DNA of 10,231 bases from Victivallales bacterium. Its GTDB lineage: Bacteria > Verrucomicrobiota > Lentisphaeria > Oligosphaerales > Oligosphaeraceae. Position numbers and translations under genes: made by a program. Position 1 is the first letter of the stretch. The number at the start of each line of letters is the position of its first letter. The notes under the pieces are model-generated. The model had not been told where the DNA came from. It saw only the letters and a list, made by a program, of their open reading frames with translations, and did not search any database. Below, piece after piece: positions 1 through 7,300 of the stretch. The DNA lies in assembly GCA_017431185.1 (NCBI GenBank), contig JAFRLP010000401.1:1-10231 (forward strand), read 5' to 3'.

Positions 1-728
1 AGGACATTGGTTGCGCTGGCCGCCACCACTCCAGACACGATAATGGCGACGCTCAGACTGGAGAAAGCGGGCAGCCAGCGTTGCAGTCCAGCTGAAAAGA
101 CAGGGAAAAACTGATTCAGCAACACCCCAGCCCCAATCGGCAGAATGACCATCTTGACGATGGAGAGGAACATCCCCCAGACCGCGACATCCACCGTCTG
201 TCCTGCGTAGAGTTGGGTAAGCCAGGGGGTCAGCAATGGCGCCAGCAAGGTCGAGCAGGAGGTCATGGTCACCGAAAGCGCGACATCCCCTTGCGCCAGA
301 TAGGCGATGACATTACTGGCGGTTCCGCCAGGACAGGCGCCGACCAGCACCACTCCCACAGCCAGCGCAGGCTCCAGACGCAGAATTTTGGCAAGCAGGA
401 GCGCCAGCAGCGGCATGATGAGAAACTGCGCGGCGACGCCAATCGCAACATCGGCGGGACGCTTGAGCACCAGCGCGAAATCCGCAGCCTTCAAGGTAAG
501 TCCCATGCCGAACATGACCGTGCCCAGCAGCCACGGCACACAGGTGGCGGGCAGCGCAGCCTTGACCTGCGCTGGCCAGAGCAGCCCGATTGCACCAGCC
601 GCCATCACCAGCAGAACCATCTGCCTGGCTATCATCTGAAGCGCTTTGTCCAACAGCGAGGTTGTGGCGCCATCGGCGCTTTGCGGGTCTGAAACGTTCT
701 TGCCTGGATTCATGGCTGTGTCTGTCAT
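1..728 (-). CDS. Bile acid:sodium symporter (BASS) family transporter, C-terminus cut by window edge
   Basis: Reading the minus strand from ATG at 728 gives an open frame of 242 codons that runs off the left edge. BASS proteins are inner-membrane sodium-coupled carriers of organic anions such as bile acids, pantoate or keto acids, usually about 300-330 residues, so roughly a quarter is missing. Seen in the sequence: a hydrophilic N-terminus of about 30 residues, then successive hydrophobic segments (about 36-51, 62-80, 93-115, 122-145, 183-206, 222-240). The family's signature lies at about 130-157, beginning GACPGGTASNVIAYLAQGD and continuing into a Ser/Thr-rich turn; the SNV part matches the sodium-site region of this family. 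A second in-frame ATG lies at 713; neither start has a clear Shine-Dalgarno, so the start is uncertain by five residues. It is transcribed divergently from the yihY-like operon. The substrate cannot be told from sequence; the family call is firm. Confidence 0.88.
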   Translation of the reverse strand, partial: MTDTAMNPGKNVSDPQSADGATTSLLDKALQMIARQMVLLVMAAGAIGLLWPAQVKAALPATCVPWLLGTVMFGMGLTLKAADFALVLKRPADVAIGVAAQFLIMPLLALLLAKILRLEPALAVGVVLVGACPGGTASNVIAYLAQGDVALSVTMTSCSTLLAPLLTPWLTQLYAGQTVDVAVWGMFLSIVKMVILPIGAGVLLNQFFPVFSAGLQRWLPAFSSLSVAIIVSGVVAASATNV

Positions 729-771
729 TATGGCTATATTGGCGGTAGTTTTGCCATTCCCTCCATTGAAT

Positions 772-799
772 AAAATACCCCGTCGAAACCGACCTGCAA
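772..799 (-). promoter_or_regulatory. Candidate sigma-70-type promoter for the BASS transporter
   Basis: On the minus strand a TTGCAG box (799-794) is followed after 16 bases by TATTTT (777-772). Transcription would begin near 765, leaving a leader of about 37 bases before the ATG at 728. The match is reasonable by eye, but short AT-rich boxes occur by chance and this phylum's promoters are poorly described, so it is only a candidate. Confidence 0.35.
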
Positions 800-828
800 A
801 CGGGAATGGGATGAATTGGGGCGAAAAT

Positions 829-840
829 CCGAAAATTCGG
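829..840. promoter_or_regulatory. Small dyad in divergent intergenic region, possible operator
   Basis: The intergenic region 729-910 holds CCGAA-AA-TTCGG, two 5-base arms around a 2-base centre, immediately before an AT-rich run (TATATTAT, 843-850) that could serve as a -10 element for the plus-strand operon at 911. A regulator bound here could affect both divergent genes. The arms are short and do not clearly match a Zur or Fur box. No convincing -35 element at normal spacing was found, so the assignment is tentative. Confidence 0.2.
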
Positions 841-910
841 GATATATTATGCATCGACAAGGCAGTCGGCCTTGCTCTCCCCATGAAACAGAAGCCAAAC
901 ATATCCGCTT

Positions 911-2425
911 ATGGACACACCGAAGAAAAACCGTCTGATGGCCACCTACCAGGACGCCAAGCGTTTCTTTGAGGAGGAGCTTTGGACAAGGGACGTGGCG
1001 ACCCTGCCTGCCTTGCGGCGGGCCTTCTTTGCGTTTTGCCGCGTCGTGATGATTGTCATCCGAGGGTTCAACGAGGACAACTGCAGTCTCCAGGCATCCG
1101 CCCTGACCTACATCACCCTTGTCTCGCTGGTGCCGATGCTGGCCATCATGTTCTCCTTCAGCAAGGGCCTGGGCATGGAGCGCAAGATACTGGAGAACAT
1201 CGGAGTCGAGAAAATCCGCGTGATCAATGCGGCTGGCGAAAGAGGATGGCGGTTCCGCGTCATCGGCACGGAGGCACCGCTGGCGGAGGGGGAGAGGGCC
1301 ATCCTGCCGGAGCAGGCGACGGAGGCGCCGACGCTGGCGCCTGGCCTGGTCTCCAATCTGCCGCAGCCGATGCAGGAGGCCCTTATCAAGGTGCTGGTCT
1401 ATGTCGAGAACACCAGTTTTGCGGCCCTGGGGCTGGTCGGTTCCCTGATGCTGCTGTTCAGCGTGGTGGCCAGCATGGCCAAACTTGAGAAGACCATGAA
1501 TTCCATCTGGGGGGTCAAGCAGGCGCGTCCCTGGCTGCGCAAAATCAGCGACTACCTGGTGGTGCTGATTTTGGTGCCCATCGTCTTTCTGGTGGCGACC
1601 AGCATGAACACGGTGCTGCTGAGCAACCAGTTTGTCGAGCATCTGCGGCAGAACTACGGGACTGTGGCGGCACTCATCGAGTTTATGGTCAAAGTCATCG
1701 GCTCCCTGTTCCTTCTGGGCGGCTTTGCGCTGTTCTACATGCTGATGCCCAACACCAAAGTCAAGGCCTTTCCCGCGTTGGTTTCGGGGCTGATAGCCGC
1801 CATCCTTTGGTTTGGCGTGCAGTTGGCCTATCTCAAGCTGCAGGTTGGCCTGACCAACTTCAACACCATCTACGGTACTTTTGCGGTGGTGCCCTTCTTC
1901 CTGGCATGGATTTTCGCCAACTGGAGCATCATCCTGTTCGGGGCCGAGGTCGGTTTCGCCATTCAGAACCACCGCACCATCCACAACGAAAAGGCCTCGG
2001 AACGCGCCTCCACAGGAGTGTGCATTGTCATTGGCAACCTCATCCTGTTTGAGATTTGCCGTCACTTCAAACGGGGCGGCGGTGCCTGGAACCCTGAAGA
2101 GTATGCGCAGGAGCACTCGATTCCCTCCCGTGTGCTGCAACACGTGGTCGATGTTCTGGTGGGGGGACGGCTCATCGTCAAAATCCAGGAGACCGGCGAA
2201 CTTGACAGTTATGTGCCAGGGCGTTCCCTGGATGATTTGAGCCCAGCCGACGTCGAGGAGGCATTCCGCGAAACCCAGTCCCTTGACACCAAGGTCTATT
2301 TGCGTGACCTGCCGCAGGAACTGCGCGACTACAGCACGAGCAGTTATCAGGAATACCGCCAGAACCTGGCCAAGTTGAACTATGGAGCCCTGGTCAGCCA
2401 GGCGATTGCCAAGGAGAAGGCGTGA
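911..2425 (+). CDS. YihY/BrkB-family inner-membrane protein with C-terminal soluble extension
   Basis: The product is 504 residues. Family members are inner-membrane proteins of uncertain function, formerly misnamed ribonuclease BN or BrkB. Hydrophobic segments lie at about 63-84, 169-189, 214-231, 254-280, 286-308 and 323-351, giving the expected six-helix core. The hallmark GTFAVVPFFLAWIFANWSII followed by LFGAEVGFA is at about 322-350. Two features go beyond the minimal family: a polar loop of roughly 80 residues (about 88-168) between the first two helices, and a C-terminal region of about 150 residues (352-504). Residues 371-436 of that region look like a winged-helix fold of the kind seen in longer YihY homologues. 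ATG 911 has no clear Shine-Dalgarno; ATG 938 (residue 10) is an alternative. The stop overlaps the next start (TGATG), so the gene is probably coupled to the metal-transport genes. Family confident, function unknown. Confidence 0.88.
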   Translation: MDTPKKNRLMATYQDAKRFFEEELWTRDVATLPALRRAFFAFCRVVMIVIRGFNEDNCSLQASALTYITLVSLVPMLAIMFSFSKGLGMERKILENIGVEKIRVINAAGERGWRFRVIGTEAPLAEGERAILPEQATEAPTLAPGLVSNLPQPMQEALIKVLVYVENTSFAALGLVGSLMLLFSVVASMAKLEKTMNSIWGVKQARPWLRKISDYLVVLILVPIVFLVATSMNTVLLSNQFVEHLRQNYGTVAALIEFMVKVIGSLFLLGGFALFYMLMPNTKVKAFPALVSGLIAAILWFGVQLAYLKLQVGLTNFNTIYGTFAVVPFFLAWIFANWSIILFGAEVGFAIQNHRTIHNEKASERASTGVCIVIGNLILFEICRHFKRGGGAWNPEEYAQEHSIPSRVLQHVVDVLVGGRLIVKIQETGELDSYVPGRSLDDLSPADVEEAFRETQSLDTKVYLRDLPQELRDYSTSSYQEYRQNLAKLNYGALVSQAIAKEKA

Positions 2426-3288
2426 TGGGCAAGCCCGTCCTGGCGTTGTTGGCATTGCTGCTGGCGCAGGCTGTCTGGTCTGCGCCACATCTGCTGGTCA
2501 GCATTGTTCCGCAGTTGGAGTCCGTGAGGGCAATCGCCGGGGATGGAGCCGTGGTGGAGGCCCTGATTCCCCCTGGCGCCAGCCCTGAAAGCTATTCACC
2601 CAGCGCCAGGGAGGTGGCGCGTTTCGCGAAGGCGCAGGCTCTTTTGACCATCGGAGCACCCGCGGAGGTGGGGATTGTGCCCAAGTTGGCCCGTGCCTTT
2701 CCCGCCCTACGGGTCTGGGACTGCACACGCGGAATGAGGTTTCGGGCGATGGAGGAGCACCATCACGCACACGGCCATGCATCGGGGCATCATGACCCGC
2801 ACGTCTGGCTTTCCACCGCCAACATGCTGGCGCACGCCGATTGCGTGGCCGAGGCCCTGGCGGAACTCGACCCGCCCAATGCGGCGGAGTACAGCCGCCG
2901 TGCCGAGGACTACAAGGCCAAACTGAAGGAACTGGGCAGGCTCCTCCACAGTCGGCTTGCCCCATTCAAAGGGGAGCGCATCCTGGTTTTCCATCCGGCA
3001 TTTGGCTATCTTCTGGACGAGTGCGGCCTGAGCCAGCTTTCGGTGGAGGAGGACGGCAAGCAGGGGGGCGGACGTCATCTCGCCCATTTGGCGGCGATGG
3101 TGCCAACCTTGAAGGCGAAGGCGCTGTTCACGCAACCGCAGGGCAACCGGCGCAGCGCCGAGGCTGCCGCGCACGTTCTGGGGGTGCCTCTGCTGGAACT
3201 TGACCCATTGCCCGCACACTACACGCCAGGAATGAATGCCCTGGTGGAGACCCTTTGCAACGCCTTTCCCACGGAGAACCGCCGATGA
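2425..3288 (+). CDS. znuA: ZnuA-like metal ABC transporter substrate-binding protein
   Basis: This 287-residue exported protein should capture Zn2+ (possibly Mn2+) in the periplasm and pass it to an ABC importer (cluster A-I binding-protein family). Residues 1-20 form a signal peptide with a Leu/Ala core ending WSA. A His-rich loop (about 112-123) directly precedes DPHVWLS; such loops favour zinc over manganese. Probable ligands are His126 in DPHVW, His190 in HPAFGYLL and Asp260 in LELDPL. The usual first ligand, His in a PHxYEP context, appears to be Glu55 (SPESYSP). ATG 2425 is chosen because AAGGAG at 2411-2416 lies 8 bases upstream; a GTG one codon earlier is possible. The start overlaps the yihY-like stop by one base, and the stop overlaps the ATPase start (ATGA). 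Family assignment is strong; the metal is inferred. Confidence 0.9.
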   Translation: MGKPVLALLALLLAQAVWSAPHLLVSIVPQLESVRAIAGDGAVVEALIPPGASPESYSPSAREVARFAKAQALLTIGAPAEVGIVPKLARAFPALRVWDCTRGMRFRAMEEHHHAHGHASGHHDPHVWLSTANMLAHADCVAEALAELDPPNAAEYSRRAEDYKAKLKELGRLLHSRLAPFKGERILVFHPAFGYLLDECGLSQLSVEEDGKQGGGRHLAHLAAMVPTLKAKALFTQPQGNRRSAEAAAHVLGVPLLELDPLPAHYTPGMNALVETLCNAFPTENRR

Positions 3289-4085
3289 ATGCAGTGGAAA
3301 TTCAGGACTTGTGCTTCGCATACGACTCCCGCGAGGTTCTCCATAATGTGACGCTGGCCATTCCTGAAGGCAGTTTCACGGTGTTTGTCGGCCCCAACGG
3401 GGGCGGCAAAACCACGCTTCTGCGTCTGATTCTCGGACTTCTGGAACCATCATACGGGGAAATCACCGTGCTGGGGCATACACCTGTCGAGGCGCGTTCC
3501 CATTTGGGATATGTGCCGCAGAGCCTTCAGTTTGACGCACAGTTTCCCATCACAGTCCGTGAGGTCGTGCTGATGGGGCGTGTCGAAAGGCATTGGTTTG
3601 GCCGCTATTCCAAAGAGGATTGCGCCATTGCGGAACAGGCTTTGACCGAGGTCAATCTGGCAGGCTACGGTGTACGCGCCTTCAGCGACCTCTCTGGCGG
3701 TGAACGCCAGCGTGTGCTGATTGCCCAGGCGCTCGCCACCGAACCCCGCATTCTATTGCTGGACGAACCGACCGCCAATCTCGACCCCCAGAACCGCGAG
3801 CAGCTCTATCGGCTATTGCATCAGCTCAACCATCGTCTGACCATCATGCTGGTCTCCCATAACCTGAGCATTGTCACGGCCTTCGCCACGCATGTCGTCT
3901 GCGTCAACCGGTCAGTGGACATGCATCTGATGGCCGAGGTGGGGGCCCAGGATGCCACAGAGGGGGCCTGGACACGCATCGCCCACCGCAATTGCCCCGT
4001 GGGTGAGGATGAATGTGTCTTCAAGGACACGCCTCACCACGGGCATCCGCATCAGTCAAGCCCCGCATCACCCTCCCGATGGTAG
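3285..4085 (+). CDS. znuC: ZnuC-like metal ABC transporter ATP-binding protein
   Basis: This 266-residue cytoplasmic ATPase should power metal uptake together with the binding protein just upstream. All ABC motifs are visible and intact: Walker A GPNGGGKT (36-43), Q-loop Gln79 in YVPQ, signature LSGGE (136-140), Walker B LLLDEP (157-162, catalytic Glu161) and H-loop His192 in LVSHN. The VVCVNRSV stretch (204-211) and the His/Cys-containing tail (234-256, including HHGHPH) are typical of zinc/manganese-type ATPases rather than other ABC families. ATG 3285 is preferred because GGAGA at 3273-3277 is 7 bases upstream and the ATGA overlap with the preceding stop suggests coupling; the frame stays open ten codons further upstream, inside the preceding gene. 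No permease gene follows, so the transporter is incomplete here. Confidence 0.92.
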   Translation: MNAVEIQDLCFAYDSREVLHNVTLAIPEGSFTVFVGPNGGGKTTLLRLILGLLEPSYGEITVLGHTPVEARSHLGYVPQSLQFDAQFPITVREVVLMGRVERHWFGRYSKEDCAIAEQALTEVNLAGYGVRAFSDLSGGERQRVLIAQALATEPRILLLDEPTANLDPQNREQLYRLLHQLNHRLTIMLVSHNLSIVTAFATHVVCVNRSVDMHLMAEVGAQDATEGAWTRIAHRNCPVGEDECVFKDTPHHGHPHQSSPASPSRW

Positions 4086-4112
4086 GGTCGAGGAATACTG
4101 GAGAAAACAGAC

Positions 4113-4325
4113 ATGAGATTGGAAGCACTTCGTTTGAAGAATTTTCGTGCATTCAAGAACGCGACGATGGCGCATATTCCCAATTTCTGCATTATTGTCG
4201 GGGCAAACGGGACAGGGAAAAGCACTGTCTTCAGCGTGTTTGAGTTTCTCAAGAATGCCATGTCCGGCAATGTCAATTTAGCATTGGCACAGAACACTAG
4301 TTATGGTGTGTCTGCGTCAAAATAA
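4113..4325 (+). pseudogene. AAA-family ATPase, N-terminal fragment cut off after the P-loop
   Basis: The frame encodes 70 residues starting MRLEALRLKNFRAFKNA and containing a perfect Walker A, GANGTGKS (30-37). This is the usual opening of SMC/RecF-like AAA ATPases of about 350-450 residues, some of which belong to Old-type or other defence-associated ATPases. The next family segment, NVNLALAQ (about 53-60), is present. The residues then stop looking like the family (NTSYGVSASK) and a TAA ends the frame at 4323-4325. Walker B, signature and downstream domains are missing. GGAG at 4100-4103 lies 9 bases before the ATG, so the start looks genuine. The last 9 bases overlap the 3' end of the opposing giant gene, meaning the tail comes from the neighbouring DNA. 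Probably a remnant left by an insertion or rearrangement; the subfamily cannot be fixed. Confidence 0.75.
4286..4318. repeat. Imperfect inverted repeat at the module boundary
   Basis: Left arm GGCACAGAACAC (4286-4297) and right arm GTGTGTCTGCGTC (4306-4318) pair over about 11 positions, with one bulged base, one mismatch and one wobble, around an 8-base loop (4298-4305). It sits exactly where the AAA ATPase fragment stops resembling its family and where the giant minus-strand gene ends. It could act as a hairpin at the 3' end of the minus-strand operon. However, no T-rich tract follows on either strand, so it is not a standard intrinsic terminator. A recombination-related or chance origin is also possible. 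Confidence 0.45.
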
Positions 4326-7300
4326 CGCATCCTGTTTTGACTTCAGTTCAATGCAGAGAAAATCATGTCGGGGGAGATTGACCTGCTTCATATCCAAAGG
4401 CGTCAGTTCTTCCGCGTTGAACGCCGTGAACTCCTTGATTCCGAAGCCGCTCAAATCAAATTTCACCGAATCGCAGAACGGATTCTCTCCGAGGTTGCTC
4501 AGGTACATAAGCGCTCCCTTTCCCGGGCGGATAAAGAAGGTCGCCTTGACAGTGTTCGGTAGTCCCGTGTTCAATTTTTTCCCATGCTCGGAAAAATATC
4601 CGACGAATTCCACGTTCGGATCGTAGATATCGAATCTATGTTCGGCATTGCGGAGAGGCTGATAGAATTTCTGATTGAAATTGTCCGGATTGAAGTGTGT
4701 GTTATACAATTTGACAAGTGCAAGCAGGGCGCGATGCATGGGACGGTTGGGCAAATATTTCGGGTCGCGGAACATCCCGAAGAACCCAGTGTGGAAACCC
4801 CATGCTCCAGCCGCGCCGATCTCCATGAAGTGCGGCGTCCAGTAATCTATGAAATCCATGTCATAAGTTAGGTGTTCCGCATAGGAGTTGAAACTCCCGA
4901 ATGCGTAGGCGTGAGGAATGACCCCTTCTCCCGTGAACATATCCAAAATCGGATTCTCCCTTCCGTAGCGACGGAAGATGCTCCTGACACGGCGATCGAC
5001 TTCACGGACACCGCGCCACCAGCTTCTGCCCTGAACCTGTCCGTCTGCCAGCAGATAACCGCATTCCGCATGATTGGGGCTGTTACAGGGTTTAAACCAG
5101 TTTTCATCCCAGTAAACGCCCTGTACATTCGGGGCGTTTTTTATGATTTCATGGAACCGTTCCCCATAGAAATTCAGTCTTCCCGGAGTATAGCAGCCAG
5201 AGGGGGAAAGATAGCGCCGCTGATCCTTTCCAAAGACTTGAGACGGCAAAGACTGAACAGAATCCCGAAAAGTGTAAAGAGGAAGGCTGCGCCATTCGCT
5301 GTCCATGTACTTCGCAACGGGATCCATCTGCGGGAAATGGCCTTTGCAGCAGAGATAGACAGGATAACGGCCTTTATCGACAAATCTTTTGTATTGCGCG
5401 TCAAACAAATTCCAGTCTTTGATGCGCAAACCAGCAAGCGCCTGATCAGTTAATCCAGTATGGCTATATCCGTTGATGAAAATTTTCTCGAATCTTCTGT
5501 CTCTGACAATCTTCTTCGCCGGAGTCGCAAGGATTCCGAACTCGAATGTTCTGCTTCCATTCAATTCAAACAGAGCAGAGACAAAGTTGGTGCAGACGAT
5601 CTCTTCGCCGCCACGACGGAATATTTCCTGAGCTGCGGAGCCTTTGGCATGAACCCAGCCGCGGTCGCAGTCCGCAAAAATCTCCATGCCGTATTTGAAA
5701 TTGCCGAATGTCATATAAGGCATGAACCCGTTTTTGATCACACCTGGTATGATTTTCCGGCTGGAAAAAAGCAGTCCGTCCCCTTTGGGAAAAAAGAAAA
5801 GCGAAAATCTCCGATATCCCTGGGGATACATAATTGTCTCCGAGGTCCAAACCTTTACGGACGGATGGCGGTATTCGCCTTCCGCAGGCTGACGGCACAT
5901 CCAGAGCCAAAGTTGGCTGTCAATGAATGCCTGGAGCAGGGAGAGGTCTCTGAACGGAGTCTCCATCGTCAGTTTCCGAATCTTCACAGGGGAAGAAGCC
6001 TGCATTTCCGCCCGATAGAAAATCGCTCCGTCATATTCCATTTCGCCAGTCAACTTGACTGTGAATCCCGGAAACAGGGTCTCCCCGGCAAAGACAAGTT
6101 TTTCCGGTTTTGCGGAAACGATTCGGAAGGTGCCGTTCTTTCCTGCAAGCGTATTGCCGTTTTCATCAAGGGCAGTCAGCCTGATCGGGGCATTCAAAAC
6201 CTTTTCTCCAACGGCAATGACCTGTTCCGGCAAGCCGTTCCCCGCAAAAACGTAGTCGCGAAGATTGACTTTGGCGGTGTTTCCCTTGACATCAATCGCC
6301 GTATAGGGCGGAAATATTTCCTCATAAAGTCCTGGTGTTTCCGAAGGAATCAGGGATTGCTCCGCTTTGAAATGCTTGTTCGCTGTTTCCAGAATTTCCC
6401 CCCTGCCGTTCAAAGCCTGAACGCATATCTCATAATCCTTTCCGTCAACAGGGACAAAATCGTTTTTCACGACGAGAACGCCGTCGAAATTCGTGAAATC
6501 GGATTTCCCATAGGAAATCACGCCTCTGTCAAGTCCCGTGACGGTGACTTTATCCAAATCCTGGAACTTTCCCGTTTTCAGGAACACATTCAAAGCATAT
6601 TTCTTCTGTTCCGGGAGCAAGTGGAACTCAAGGGTCCGCTCCGCTTTCCTCTCCATGAAAAACACTGTATTGAAATCCATGATCTGATTGGAGATCAGAC
6701 TTCCGTCGGCCTTTTTCAATTCCAGCGCGAAGGAACCGAAGTTTCCTGCGCCCTCCTTGACATGGAAAAGAACGGGGACACATCTGCCAGGAGCAAGATA
6801 AACCGTGCGTTTCTGTTCTTCCCTTGCCTTTTCGGAATCGATTTTGAAATTGAGCCTGTAGTCTCCCGCAGGAGCGAAATCACTGGAAAGGCTTACGAGA
6901 AGCGAGCCCCAGTCCCCGTTCCGATTCCAATACATTGCGGGATTGTCTTTCGAGACTATGGTGCGAATCATGTTTTCGAGATCAAGATAGCCATAACCGT
7001 TCATGGTTCCGCCTTCATCCGGATTAAAACGGGTATAACAAATGTTGAATCCGAATTCCTTGCCTGGAACGACTTCCACCTCCTCCAAATCAACACCCAT
7101 CTCCAAAGTCCAAACGCCATCTTTGACAACACTTCGGCTCTCAAGGCTCTTTGCATTCCACTTGGAAAACGCATCCCTGTTCTGCGTCCCCCTGGACCTC
7201 TTCTGGTCGAAAACCGTGTTTTTCCCGTTGAAAACGAACTGATAAGATGTCTTGGGAGAATGGTTGCCAAATTCGGGATTGAAGTGGACTTCAACGCAAT

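Noticed and set aside
883..972. Small frame starting at ATG 883 just before the yihY-like gene, as a leader peptide
   Set aside because: It has no ribosome binding site, overlaps the real gene in another frame, and its frame is open back to 646 as a shadow of the opposing transporter gene.
734..2488. A 584-codon open frame on the minus strand opposite the yihY-like gene
   Set aside because: Its translation is rich in Gln, His, Asp and Gly with no recognisable domain, and it lies wholly against a clear membrane-protein gene. It is a codon-bias shadow in G+C-rich DNA.
4063..4088. Short dyad around ACCCT/AGGGT at the end of the ATPase gene as a terminator
   Set aside because: Only five bases pair, the loop is wide and no T-tract follows.
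4113..4325. The ATPase fragment as part of a complete anti-phage defence system
   Set aside because: Only the first 60 or so residues of one AAA protein are present, with no partner nuclease, reverse transcriptase or protease. Many unrelated AAA ATPases share this N-terminus.
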